A DNA stretch of 64,000 nucleotides from a virus: positions 124,001-188,000 of IMG/VR virus record IMGVR_UViG_3300017963_000192. One strand, 5' to 3'. Numbering within the stretch: position 1 is the first letter of the stretch; every line of letters starts with the position of its first letter. The notes below the pieces were generated by a model. It saw nothing but the letters and a program-made list of their open reading frames with translations, was not told the DNA's origin and made no database searches. Positions 41,586 to 49,721 of this stretch are shown here, in pieces. Both the position numbers and the translations under genes were made by a program.

Positions 41586-42266
41586 ATGAAACAATTATTG
41601 GATTTAACTAATGTTTCTACTAAAAGATGTTTTATAGTTGGAGAACTTAATGGTAATTATGATATTCTTATGAGGATGTTGTATGAACAAAGATTCTCTC
41701 ACAACGATACTCTTATTGTTACTGGTGATTTTTTTAATGTAGATTATATTAAATCGATAGATGCTACTGTCTTTTTAAGGAATTCTATGAATTGTTATTC
41801 TGTAAAGGGTAGCAAAGAAATCAGGCTATTGGAAAATCTGGAAAATCAAGACAAAGTTGAAGATGTTCATAACAAATTACAGGGAAAACTGAAAGAGCCA
41901 TTAGTTGAATTCATAAAAGAACTCCCTTTAATAATTAAGATTAGGGATTATTATATCATTAATGCTGGTGTTGATCCCTCAAAAACATTAGATGAACAGG
42001 ATTTGGAGGTGTTTTATAGTATAGGAGAGTATGATAAAGATAGTCGTTTCTATCAATATCCTAATCCAGAGGGATCTTCTTGGTATAATACACCATATTT
42101 AGTAGAGGGAAAGCATGTTAAGATATGTTTCAGTAAGATTTATCTAGATGATATTGAAGTTCCGGCAGGATATAATTTAGGCACTAATTCTCAAGTTCAG
42201 CCATTACTGAGGACTTTAATTCTTGATAAAACACAAGAAATTCCAGTTATTATTAAGACAAAGTAG
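41586..42266 (+). CDS. PPP-phosphatase-like protein lacking catalytic residues
   Basis: A 226-residue protein with AAAGGAG upstream. Its layout follows the PPP phosphatase family (compare lambda phosphatase): VVGDLHGCY becomes IVGELNGNY, GDLVDRG becomes GDFFNVD, RGNHE becomes KGSKE, and ELPLII then the HAD strand appears as ELPLIIKIRDYYIINAGVDP. The metal-binding Asp-His, Arg and Asn-His residues are gone, leaving one GD. It is therefore probably a pseudo-phosphatase that binds rather than cleaves. Alternative: a fast-diverging phosphoesterase using other residues. Confidence 0.65.
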   Translation: MKQLLDLTNVSTKRCFIVGELNGNYDILMRMLYEQRFSHNDTLIVTGDFFNVDYIKSIDATVFLRNSMNCYSVKGSKEIRLLENLENQDKVEDVHNKLQGKLKEPLVEFIKELPLIIKIRDYYIINAGVDPSKTLDEQDLEVFYSIGEYDKDSRFYQYPNPEGSSWYNTPYLVEGKHVKICFSKIYLDDIEVPAGYNLGTNSQVQPLLRTLILDKTQEIPVIIKTK

Positions 42267-42329
42267 ACTTAACATTTAAGAAATAATTCTTATATTTTAT
42301 TTGTATAATGAATTAGGAGGACTTTTAGA

Positions 42330-42779
42330 ATGAATAGAAAAAATTGGAACAGTTCAGATATGGAATATATTGTACCATTATACAGAATGGCTATGTCAAG
42401 AGTTCCTAATGAGAAAATAGCAGATTGGTTGGCTGTAAATGGAATGAGATATTCAAATCAACTAGTTAAAAGGACTTTGAGGATGGCTGCAAGGGAAGAT
42501 TTAATAGATTATCTCATCAAGGAAGAAGAAATAAACCTTGGTGATGATATTAAATCAAGAATGACTGCAAGGATAGGAAAGGTTATAGGTATTAGACCAG
42601 ATGGTGATACTATTGAAGTTAAATGGGAAACGGGTGGAAGACAACTTCTATCAAAAGAAAGCGTTTTCAAATTAAGGACTAAAGAAATTGTTGAAACTAA
42701 AGACTTTTCAAAAGTTTGTACTCCAAAGGATGACACATATAAGAAAATGGAAGAACAAAATATTTACCCAAAAGGATAA
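42330..42779 (+). CDS. Hypothetical protein with SH3/KOW-like C-terminal part
   Basis: A 149-residue protein with AGGAGG before the ATG. The N-terminal 75 residues are helical and basic (possible HTH: NEKIADWLAVNGMRYSNQLV). Residues 80-120 (ARIGKVIGIRPDGDTIEVKW and following) look like a small Tudor/KOW barrel. The spacer upstream (42267-42329) holds a TATAAT-like box near 42304. Nucleic-acid binding is plausible. Confidence 0.7.
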   Translation: MNRKNWNSSDMEYIVPLYRMAMSRVPNEKIADWLAVNGMRYSNQLVKRTLRMAAREDLIDYLIKEEEINLGDDIKSRMTARIGKVIGIRPDGDTIEVKWETGGRQLLSKESVFKLRTKEIVETKDFSKVCTPKDDTYKKMEEQNIYPKG

Positions 42780-42784
42780 AAATA

Positions 42785-42913
42785 ATGAGACCTGATTTAA
42801 AGGATATGCAAAGTGCTGAAATTTATAGAAGGCTTGATGAAAGATTAAAAAAGAAAAAAGAAAAAGAGATTAAAGAATCTCAAGATACTCAATCAAAAGA
42901 AAATGAAGATTAA
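42785..42913 (+). CDS. Small charged peptide (42 aa)
   Basis: A 42-residue peptide starting MRPDLKDMQSAEIYRRLDER, then a Lys/Glu-rich helix. It starts five bases after the previous stop in a densely packed operon, which is the main reason to accept it. Function unknown. Confidence 0.5.
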   Translation: MRPDLKDMQSAEIYRRLDERLKKKKEKEIKESQDTQSKENED

Positions 42914-42943
42914 ACCTATTAAAATTTAAAGGAGATATATGAT

Positions 42944-43105
42944 ATGGAAAGATTAGATGAAAACAGCACTAAATTTAAGGTTCAGAAACTTATTGAAGGT
43001 ATGATAACGAGAGTTTTCAATGGTTCTGTTCCAGAAACTACATTAATCCCCGTTGTGGAGGAAATTGACAAACTCTATAAAGAGGGGAAAGAAAATATAA
43101 CATAA
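42944..43105 (+). CDS. Small helical protein (53 aa)
   Basis: A 53-residue protein, ATG preceded by AAAGGAG with nine bases spacing. MERLDENSTKFKVQKLIEGM begins a helical peptide. It lies between packed genes and has a good ribosome site, so it is probably real. Function unknown. Confidence 0.6.
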   Translation: MERLDENSTKFKVQKLIEGMITRVFNGSVPETTLIPVVEEIDKLYKEGKENIT

Positions 43106-43115
43106 GAACATAGGA

Positions 43116-44051
43116 ATGAGCATATTAGATTATCAGCACGACACATTGTCTCCAAGAATTTGGAGATCAACTGGAGAGTTACGACAAGGTGTTCAGGAAT
43201 TTATATTTGATTCTTTAAAAGCTTTTTTTGAGCATGAAGATATTACTGGTTGGGAAGAGTTTGTTAAAAGAATCTACATAGGTAGCAGTCTCGCTACCTA
43301 TTTTTATACTGAAACATCTGATTTAGATGTTAAAGTCATAGTAGATGTTGATTCATTCAGAGAAAACAATAAAAGAATGGAAAGTCTCTTTGATGATGAT
43401 ATCTTAGAATACTTGATAGATGCTGGACGAAAGAGTTACTGGTTAACCGCTATGGTTCCAGGGACTTTACATGTCCTAGACTTTTATTTTTATTCTACAA
43501 CTGAAGCTAAAGAAATAAACCTATTAAAATATGATAGTCTATATGATGTTATTGAAAACAAGTGGATAAAAGAACCTAAAAAATTAATAGGAGGGTTATC
43601 TCCTATTGCTGTTTTAAATTTTGCTAAAGAAAAAGCACAGCCATATCTAGATAGTCTAACTTTAAACATAGCTAAAACAAAGAGAGACACTATTGATTTA
43701 ATGGTCCTCATAGATTATCTAAAAACTTTGGATGGTGATGATTTAAGTAGTTATGCAATGGCTGTTGTAGAAAGTTTAGATGTGGTTAACAATGATATTG
43801 AAGAATTAATTGAAGATCGTGATATCATAAGGAATTTAAGACACACGACTTTTGAAAAGAAAGAACTACGTTCAGAATTAGAAAAAATAATGGGTTCAAT
43901 TAACTACTCAGATGAGAATCTTATTTTTAAAGTTCTTCAGCGTTATGGTTATATGAGAATTTTATCGGAGATAAAAGAATTATTTAGAGATAAGCACATA
44001 TCTCTAGAAGAAATACCTGAACTTGCAGAAATTTTAAACATAAGGGAGTAA
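43116..44051 (+). CDS. Nucleotidyltransferase-fold protein
   Basis: A 311-residue protein. Residues 55-80 contain YIGSSLATYFYTETSDLDVK, the GS...DxD signature of the Pol-beta nucleotidyltransferase superfamily, and a third acidic residue comes in HVLDFYFYS. The C-terminal half is helical. Members add nucleotides to RNA, small molecules or proteins. The target here is unknown. The motif is intact, so activity is expected. It is followed one base later by the next gene. Confidence 0.65.
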   Translation: MSILDYQHDTLSPRIWRSTGELRQGVQEFIFDSLKAFFEHEDITGWEEFVKRIYIGSSLATYFYTETSDLDVKVIVDVDSFRENNKRMESLFDDDILEYLIDAGRKSYWLTAMVPGTLHVLDFYFYSTTEAKEINLLKYDSLYDVIENKWIKEPKKLIGGLSPIAVLNFAKEKAQPYLDSLTLNIAKTKRDTIDLMVLIDYLKTLDGDDLSSYAMAVVESLDVVNNDIEELIEDRDIIRNLRHTTFEKKELRSELEKIMGSINYSDENLIFKVLQRYGYMRILSEIKELFRDKHISLEEIPELAEILNIRE

Positions 44052-44052
44052 C

Positions 44053-45333
44053 ATGGAAAAGCAAGCAGGGAAAATTCTAGATTTCTTTAAATCTTTTTTT
44101 AGTAACAAGATTGAAGATATTGGTACGGAGCCTTCTTTGACAGAAGAAGAACAAGCCAAAGAAAAAGAACTTGAAGTAGAAACCACTCAGGAAAAGATAG
44201 ACGAAAGGGAAGAGCAAGGAATTCCAGAAGAACAACCCCCAATAGATAACGAAGTTTTAATTGATGATATTGAAGAAGAAACAGGAGAAGTTGAAAAACA
44301 TCCTTATAAGATAATCTTACCTCCAGAACTAGAAGCACGATTAGGTGATCCCGCAGTAGATCACTCATATTCAGCTTTAAAATATTTAGAGAGTCTCGGA
44401 TACAAGACGTTTCGTTTTGTTGTAAATCCAGCATCTTCTCACAAATCCGATATTTGTGATGAGATAGCGAAAAAGAATCCTTGGGAACTTACACCACATC
44501 TACAAAATGCTGTAGCAGAGGCCAATGCAAAAGGATATCCTGTTGCTCCGATATTTTTTTTGACTCATGTCAACTCTTGGGGTTATTTGTGGGTACATGC
44601 ACCTACAAGTATTGACCAGATTCCTAATAATGCCCCTGGAATTCATATGTATGATGACCAAGAAGATATTGATTATGATAAGGATCAATTATTAACTTTT
44701 TTGGAGGATGTTATTGTTGATAGATATACGTTAGCACCAGACATGTTTGAAACGATTACACCAGTAGGTGAACTACACAAAGAACTGTTTGAAGAGGAAG
44801 GTCCCTTTAGTTTTGAAACAGTTGAACCTACTGGAGAAAAAAGTACAAGGTTTTTTTCCAATAAAAATAAAGTAAAATATGGGGAATATAATAATGACGA
44901 AACAGTTAAGCATTCTGGAGATGTTCCAACAAGATGTTTTTCCAATAATGACATAATAAAAAAATCTGATTCTAATTGGATAGAATCAGTTAAGCCTATT
45001 AAAACTAGGAAGAACACATTTATAAGAAACGAAATAGGATTGGTTCAACTTATTCCTAAAGGCAGTATAGGAATTCAGATTGGTATTTATAATGATATTG
45101 CTAAAATATTCTTTTCTGATTTAGAAAGAGCGATATTAGTACCTAAAAATAGTGTAAAAATTGTAGAATTAAAAGAATCTGATAAAAATGAAGTTGACAG
45201 AGGAATGTTTGTGTCTATAGATGGAGACTTAGCATTGGCAATGGGAATGATGGATGAGAATCTTCTTGTCTATGAGCCAGAATATGAAGATTATGTAGGT
45301 ACAGATGAATGGCGGCTATTAGAGATCGTTTAA
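44053..45333 (+). CDS. Hypothetical protein, acidic N-terminus
   Basis: A 426-residue protein with AGGGAG before the ATG. Residues 30-90 are acidic and disordered. Residues 95-225 form a globular domain (FRFVVNPASSHKSDICDEIA, then FFLTHVNSWGYLWVHAPTS) with conserved-looking Cys and His that might be catalytic or metal-binding. The end (about 325-426) is beta-rich. Paired with the nucleotidyltransferase gene. Not recognised. Confidence 0.75.
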   Translation: MEKQAGKILDFFKSFFSNKIEDIGTEPSLTEEEQAKEKELEVETTQEKIDEREEQGIPEEQPPIDNEVLIDDIEEETGEVEKHPYKIILPPELEARLGDPAVDHSYSALKYLESLGYKTFRFVVNPASSHKSDICDEIAKKNPWELTPHLQNAVAEANAKGYPVAPIFFLTHVNSWGYLWVHAPTSIDQIPNNAPGIHMYDDQEDIDYDKDQLLTFLEDVIVDRYTLAPDMFETITPVGELHKELFEEEGPFSFETVEPTGEKSTRFFSNKNKVKYGEYNNDETVKHSGDVPTRCFSNNDIIKKSDSNWIESVKPIKTRKNTFIRNEIGLVQLIPKGSIGIQIGIYNDIAKIFFSDLERAILVPKNSVKIVELKESDKNEVDRGMFVSIDGDLALAMGMMDENLLVYEPEYEDYVGTDEWRLLEIV

Positions 45334-45482
45334 GAAAGATACTCGAACAGGATTTAATATTAGAATTTAAAGATCACAACGCCCTAGAAAACCAAGAGAA
45401 ATGGAACGCCACCCTAAAAATTATTAAAACCAAAATTGAAAGTGTTATAGACAAGATAGAAGATGTTTATAAATCTCAATGA
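45309..45482 (+). CDS. Small helical protein (57 aa)
   Basis: A 57-residue protein starting MAAIRDRLRKILEQDLILEF inside the end of the previous gene and ending 7 bases into the convergent Rep-like gene 2. The coding pattern and overlap suggest translational coupling. Function unknown. Confidence 0.6.
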   Translation: MAAIRDRLRKILEQDLILEFKDHNALENQEKWNATLKIIKTKIESVIDKIEDVYKSQ

Positions 45483-46063
45483 AACTTTGAATTGAACGAA
45501 GCTATTGTCATAATTAAATCCTCATTGTCAATGAATTCTTCCAAAGAAGATAAGTTTTGATGTGTTGATCCTTTTCTAACATATTCTTTTATTTGCAACA
45601 TTTGATTTATCCTTGTAAAAGGATTATTGCAAGTTTTGTGCATATAAAGAAGATCTCCTAACCGTTTTCTTTTTAGCAATTTAATTATTGTATTTAAGAA
45701 TGTTGAGTCTGGGAATGGCGGGGTATAAATATAATACCCTCCGTTCGGTATTCTTTTTAGTAATTTATATTTTTCAAGACGTTTTATACGGTATTCTTGA
45801 GATGTTTCGGTAGTACCTAATGCCTCTGATAGAAAGTTTAAACTAGGATTACATATAGGATTTTTATGTTTCCTTACTTGAATGTCTGATAAATCTTTTA
45901 AAATATAATAAGTTTCTTTATCCTGGGCAGATAAAACTTTATATCCGAATCTAATATACATTATGGGATTAACGGGATTACCAATATTAAGTTCTTCGAG
46001 AACAGTATCAATCCTAGATTGCCCACCATTTGATGTAATCAAATACCAATCTTTATCTTTCAT
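45476..46063 (-). CDS. Winged-helix Rep-like DNA-binding protein 2
   Basis: A 195-residue paralogue of the protein at 20704-21294, aligning over its length: FGYKVLSAQDKETYYILKDL (compare LGYKIISPKEKETYYFLKEM) and PDSTFLNTIIKLLKRKRL (compare PDSTFMNTLIVLIRRKRL). It has the same helix-turn-helix region (LNFLSEALGTTETSQEYRIK). Unlike most genes here it lacks a Shine-Dalgarno site, and TTGTATGT (46073-46080) stands just upstream. It is divergent from a second RHH gene, repeating the layout of the first locus. Likely role: replication initiation or lysis/lysogeny-type control. Confidence 0.7.
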   Translation of the reverse strand: MKDKDWYLITSNGGQSRIDTVLEELNIGNPVNPIMYIRFGYKVLSAQDKETYYILKDLSDIQVRKHKNPICNPSLNFLSEALGTTETSQEYRIKRLEKYKLLKRIPNGGYYIYTPPFPDSTFLNTIIKLLKRKRLGDLLYMHKTCNNPFTRINQMLQIKEYVRKGSTHQNLSSLEEFIDNEDLIMTIASFNSKFH

Positions 46064-46183
46064 GCCATAGTGTTGTATGTTATTTTATTTTGTAAGAAAA
46101 ACCTAATATCTTTTTAATGCAGAAATAAAGCAACAAAAATTTTTAAAATTAATATTTTTTTATTGTATTTTATTTTGTTTAAT

Positions 46184-46205
46184 ATATTGTTGTCACATAC
46201 AATAT
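46184..46205. promoter_or_regulatory. ATATTGT palindrome, candidate RHH operator
   Basis: ATATTGT and ACAATAT are perfect 7-base arms around an 8-base spacer, directly before the RHH gene. The right half contains TTGTATGT on the minus strand, a word also present at 46073-46080 and in the promoter of the first RHH gene. The TTGTCAC half-site of the origin-like palindromes is also here. Confidence 0.55.
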
Positions 46206-46225
46206 GATTGGAGGATATGAAATTA

Positions 46226-46396
46226 ATGGGAAGAAAGAAAATAAATCCTGCGAGCAAGGCGGTAGTTGCTTCTTTTTCAGTAAGCCCACAACATGTTAAG
46301 ATGATAGATGCCCTTGTAAAAAAAGAGAAGAAAGGTAAGTCAGTTTTAATTCAGAATTTAATAGAAAAAGAATACACCAAAAAAATAGGTAAATAG
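46226..46396 (+). CDS. Ribbon-helix-helix-like protein 2
   Basis: I use the ATG at 46226, 11 bases after GGAGG; ATG 46217 is too close to that site. The 56-residue product has a basic arm (MGRKKINPASK), a strand (AVVASFSV), a first helix (PQHVKMIDALVKKE) and a second (GKSVLIQNLIEKEY), fitting an RHH repressor. It probably regulates its own divergent promoter region, as suggested for RHH protein 1. Confidence 0.65.
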   Translation: MGRKKINPASKAVVASFSVSPQHVKMIDALVKKEKKGKSVLIQNLIEKEYTKKIGK

Positions 46397-46398
46397 CA

Positions 46399-46986
46399 AT
46401 GCCGAGAACACTTGTTGACGAAAATAACATAAGTCCAAATACTTTTACTAATACAATGGAAGAAGTGTTTGGTAGATTTGAAGAAATGTATAAGCAGTTT
46501 CAAGAAGGTTTTTCTTATGATGAGTTTAGTAGTGTCAAAGTTCTTTTTGATACGAATATGGTTCGTTTAGATGATGTTACTGACATAGAGATAATAATAG
46601 ATGAGATAAACAAAGTTTCTGGAAGAATATTTATGTATGGTGCTTTATATGAATCGCAACAAAGAGTTCTACATCAATTAGAGGATGAGTATGAAATATG
46701 GTTTGCTGAAAAGTATGTCATCGTGGATTCAAACCCAGAACCAGCAGAAGATACTACAGAAGTAGGGAAAAAGATTAAAAAAAAGAAACAACGAACCGAA
46801 ACACAAAAAGAACAATTAATAATTGTTGCTTATGGTGATGAGTATTCCGCATTTAAAGAAAGAATTAGGAACGAAACTAGAAGATTAGGTTTAGTTAAAA
46901 GAGTTGTTAATAGCCTCGATAGTTATTCCTACAAGCTTCATAGTATTTTAAACTACAGACAAATAGCATTACAAAAAGGATTATAA
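46399..46986 (+). CDS. Hypothetical protein
   Basis: A 195-residue protein starting two bases after the RHH stop, so co-translated with it. It is helical with a basic insert (KKIKKKKQRTETQKEQ) in the middle. No recognised motif. Its counterpart in the first locus would be the position of ParB-like protein 1, but no ParB signature is seen. Confidence 0.75.
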   Translation: MPRTLVDENNISPNTFTNTMEEVFGRFEEMYKQFQEGFSYDEFSSVKVLFDTNMVRLDDVTDIEIIIDEINKVSGRIFMYGALYESQQRVLHQLEDEYEIWFAEKYVIVDSNPEPAEDTTEVGKKIKKKKQRTETQKEQLIIVAYGDEYSAFKERIRNETRRLGLVKRVVNSLDSYSYKLHSILNYRQIALQKGL

Positions 46987-47012
46987 AATTAATAATTTTT
47001 TTAAAAAAATTG

Positions 47013-47041
47013 TTGACTTTTTTATGTCTCTTATATACATT
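47013..47041 (+). promoter_or_regulatory. Sigma-70-like promoter
   Basis: TTGACT (47013-47018), 17 bases, TACATT (47036-47041). An inverted repeat ATACATT-GAGTTT-AATGTAT overlaps and follows the -10 and shares TTTAATGTAT with the promoters at 2132 and 6926. It would drive the membrane/cell-envelope gene group at 47.1-50 kb. The rest of 46987-47141 is AT-rich without other features I can support. Confidence 0.6.
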
Positions 47042-47141
47042 GAGTTTAATGTATGATGTGTGTATAAATTAAAAAAATTTAATTTTATCATTAAAATTTT
47101 TAATTATTTAATTAATATTTATTAGTTATATGAGGGATTAG

Positions 47142-47282
47142 ATGATTACGTGGATATTTATAGCGTGTGGCATACTTTTCCTAATTACGATAATAAGGAT
47201 TATCGTCTCTGTCAAAGTTATTACAAAAGATCCTGATGATTTACAGGTTCGATTAGACGTAAAACAAAAGATGATGAAATAA
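47142..47282 (+). CDS. Single-pass membrane peptide (46 aa)
   Basis: MITWIFIACGILFLITIIRI and following residues form one transmembrane helix with a short charged tail. GAGGGATTAG precedes the ATG. Short membrane peptides of this kind are common in phage accessory regions. Role unknown. Confidence 0.6.
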   Translation: MITWIFIACGILFLITIIRIIVSVKVITKDPDDLQVRLDVKQKMMK

Positions 47283-47333
47283 TATGAATAAGATGATGCC
47301 TATTTTTAAGAATAAAAATGACAGAGGGAAATT

Positions 47334-47525
47334 ATGGAACTTAATGTTGAAGAGGCATCAAGAAAAATTTGTCCCATGTCTTTTTCTGTTTACGTTTTAG
47401 AAGATTCTGATTATAAAGAGAGTGTTTATTCTATGTGTAAATCAGAAAAGTGTATGGCATGGTCGTGGACAAAGGAAGAGGAAAAGAAAGGTTATTGTAA
47501 ATTCATAATTAATAAAATTGGATAG
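47334..47525 (+). CDS. Small cysteine-rich protein
   Basis: A 63-residue protein with GAGGG upstream. The pattern KICPMS, then SEKCMAWSW and KGYC matches a small Cys-rich type (CPM...KCMAW...GxC) I recall from many phages and that has no established function. It may bind a metal. Confidence 0.65.
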   Translation: MELNVEEASRKICPMSFSVYVLEDSDYKESVYSMCKSEKCMAWSWTKEEEKKGYCKFIINKIG

Positions 47526-47535
47526 GAGATTAACT

Positions 47536-47757
47536 ATGGCTGAATTACTTAAATTTTGGAAGATTCAAACATATAGTCCTGATGAGTTTTTTAAAAAAGT
47601 TTGCAATGCTGAAGATGAGAAAATTATATCGAGAAAGCAAGGAAAGAGTCTTATTAATCTTTTTTCAAGATTAAAGAGTAAGACAAGTAATAATCTGTCA
47701 AAGAAGGATAATAAATGTATCGATACTGTCTTTGAATTTTTGGAAATCGTGTTTTAA
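47536..47757 (+). CDS. Hypothetical small basic protein
   Basis: The start at 47536 is preferred because AGGAG lies seven bases upstream. The 73-residue product (MAELLKFWKIQTYSPDEFFK) is basic and helical. No recognised domain. Confidence 0.65.
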   Translation: MAELLKFWKIQTYSPDEFFKKVCNAEDEKIISRKQGKSLINLFSRLKSKTSNNLSKKDNKCIDTVFEFLEIVF

Positions 47758-47772
47758 ACATTGAGTTTTATT

Positions 47773-48459
47773 ATGAACGCAGTAAAATTAAACACTACAG
47801 CAGTTAATAATTATTCTAAAAGACCTTTTAGAATAATTTTATTTTTAAGAAGTTTTTTTTGTGTTTTTAATTTTCTTTTTATCAAATTACGGAATAATTT
47901 ATTTGGATATTCTAGTAATTGTAAACATATTAATAAAACTTCTTTTAGACCAGTTGCTGACATAGAAGAAAGAAAAACAAATATTTATGATTTTAATAAG
48001 ATTAAAAAAAATAGAAAGAAACATAAAAGAATAAAAACATCTAAACGATATAAAAAGTCCCACCTAAAATTTAAATTACCGTCCATAGGATTACCTTCTA
48101 TTAACTTCCCTAAAATAAATTGGGACGTATTTATTCCATTTTTGAAAATTGTTTTTAAATATCTTTTTATATTATCGTTGTGCTTTTCTATAGTATTTGG
48201 ATTTTTATGGTTATTTACATCAGAGATACTAGATATACTTAAAACAGAACAAGATTTGACTAGAAAAAAAGTAATTAGGTCAATAGTACTTGAAGAAGTT
48301 ACTCCAGAGAGAGCAAGAGTTGAAAGTTTTTCAAACAGATTAATAGAAGTAGAAGAGGCTTTGAATTTAAAAAAGAATCCACAACTTAAACCGAAAAAGA
48401 AGAAAAAGAGAAAATATCGAGTTATGAACAGTAAAAAAGTAAAATACATTATAAGGTAA
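47773..48459 (+). CDS. Membrane protein with basic flanks
   Basis: A 228-residue protein from the ATG at 47773. A hydrophobic segment near residue 20-45 may be a first membrane helix, and a strong one (FKYLFILSLCFSIVFGFLWL) lies near residue 125-155. The C-terminus ends in a Lys-rich tail (KPKKKKKRKYR). It is paired with the membrane-anchored NlpC/P60-like protein that follows, suggesting a cell-envelope function such as lysis or exclusion. Confidence 0.65.
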   Translation: MNAVKLNTTAVNNYSKRPFRIILFLRSFFCVFNFLFIKLRNNLFGYSSNCKHINKTSFRPVADIEERKTNIYDFNKIKKNRKKHKRIKTSKRYKKSHLKFKLPSIGLPSINFPKINWDVFIPFLKIVFKYLFILSLCFSIVFGFLWLFTSEILDILKTEQDLTRKKVIRSIVLEEVTPERARVESFSNRLIEVEEALNLKKNPQLKPKKKKKRKYRVMNSKKVKYIIR

Positions 48460-48465
48460 TTTATT

Positions 48466-49116
48466 ATGATTAAGAAAAAGGATGTATCAAAAGTTGTTAA
48501 AGATAGGAGAACCCATTATCATTTACCAAAAGCTCATTTTAGAGTTTTATTAGGAATTGTTATAGCCTTGTTTGTAACATCTTTTGTATCTACCACTATA
48601 ATAGTTGTGTCGAGAAATGAATCTATTGATTCAAATTCTTATTTAGGCAGATTGAAAAAAGCAAAAGAAAAATATGAATATTTTACTGAGAAATTAACAA
48701 CTCTTGAATTGCTTAATTATTGGACAAATAATTATGTAGATGTCGAATATAAAAAAAATGGAAACATTAAATTTAAGGAAGCTGATTGTGTATCAGCAGT
48801 ATACCATTGTTTGGAACATTATGGATATTTAAGAAGCATTCTTAATGTTAATAGTATGGTAAGAGAACTGAAAAGGACAAAATCGAAAAGAATCTCAAAC
48901 AAAAAAGAATTACGACCTGGAAATCTTTTGTTTCTTAATGAACATGTTGCCCTTGTAGCTGGACTAACTCCTTCAGGATTAATTATTTACATTGATGTTA
49001 ATGGTAAGAATATGGGGTTTGGGATTAACACTATAAAGTTTGATTCTAAAAGAATCGAAGGAATTTATAAAATGTCATTCGAGATGTGGGCTGGAGATTT
49101 AATAAATCAAGTGTAG
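48466..49116 (+). CDS. Membrane-anchored NlpC/P60-like cysteine peptidase
   Basis: A 216-residue protein with one N-terminal membrane helix (about 28-50, VLLGIVIALFVTSFVSTTII) after a basic cytoplasmic tail. The outside domain has the catalytic Cys in KEADCVSAVYHCLEHYGY, then RPGNLLFLNEHVALVAGLTP with the His, matching the order of NlpC/P60 cell-wall peptidases. It would cut peptide cross-links of peptidoglycan or modify cell-envelope lipids or peptides. Alternative: an enzymatically weak relative. It is co-transcribed with another membrane protein. Confidence 0.6.
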   Translation: MIKKKDVSKVVKDRRTHYHLPKAHFRVLLGIVIALFVTSFVSTTIIVVSRNESIDSNSYLGRLKKAKEKYEYFTEKLTTLELLNYWTNNYVDVEYKKNGNIKFKEADCVSAVYHCLEHYGYLRSILNVNSMVRELKRTKSKRISNKKELRPGNLLFLNEHVALVAGLTPSGLIIYIDVNGKNMGFGINTIKFDSKRIEGIYKMSFEMWAGDLINQV

Positions 49117-49124
49117 GCACATAT

Positions 49125-49484
49125 ATGGTATTTCCTAAATTAGATGAATTTTATATTAATCTTTCCTACATTATTCAGTACATTGTGTATTATGGATATA
49201 CTATCAATGAAAGAGGATACAAGAAAAAATTCGGTAAAGAATTGGATTACCTTGTAAACCTAGAAATTATAGAAAAATATGAATTAGTATTATATAAAAC
49301 CCCCAAGTTGATAATGTGTGATGTATCTTTTACGGTTAAATCTAATAAAAAATATAAAACTTACGAGGTCAGATTAGACTTAACTAAAAATATGCATAAT
49401 GGTGTCTCGCTTTTACATAATAATAATGTATATTTTTTTGATGTATTTTGTATAAGCTATGGAAAAGATAGCGGATTATTGTAA
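49125..49484 (+). CDS. Hypothetical protein
   Basis: A 119-residue protein from the ATG at 49125, nine bases after the previous stop. It looks globular and aromatic-rich (MVFPKLDEFYINLSYIIQYI). No strong ribosome site and no recognised domain. Confidence 0.6.
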   Translation: MVFPKLDEFYINLSYIIQYIVYYGYTINERGYKKKFGKELDYLVNLEIIEKYELVLYKTPKLIMCDVSFTVKSNKKYKTYEVRLDLTKNMHNGVSLLHNNNVYFFDVFCISYGKDSGLL

Positions 49485-49504
49485 AGGAAGACGTATATTA
49501 AAAT

Positions 49505-49687
49505 ATGGGAAATCTCATAAAATTTTGTATTGAATGTGGTACTTGGACAAATCAGATTGAAGTTAAGCCTAATAAATTCAAATGTTTGGGATGTAAGAAA
49601 ACAAGCCACATTTTCAATCCCATCTTCAATTCAGAAGAACTGCAAAAAATAAAAAATAGATTGACAAAAAAATTAGTTGAAGAATAA
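49505..49687 (+). CDS. Small zinc-ribbon protein
   Basis: A 60-residue protein with FCIECGTWTN and FKCLGCKKTS, two CxxC pairs 20 residues apart. It ends with a basic helix. Several such mini zinc ribbons occur in this window. Confidence 0.65.
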   Translation: MGNLIKFCIECGTWTNQIEVKPNKFKCLGCKKTSHIFNPIFNSEELQKIKNRLTKKLVEE

Positions 49688-49721
49688 AAAAGTTGTTGAA
49701 AAGTTAAGGGCGATATTAAGA

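Noticed and set aside
47284-47400. Short plus-strand reading frame starting MNKMMPIFK
   Set aside because: It overlaps the better-supported Cys-rich gene at 47334, has no ribosome site and ends without recognisable features.
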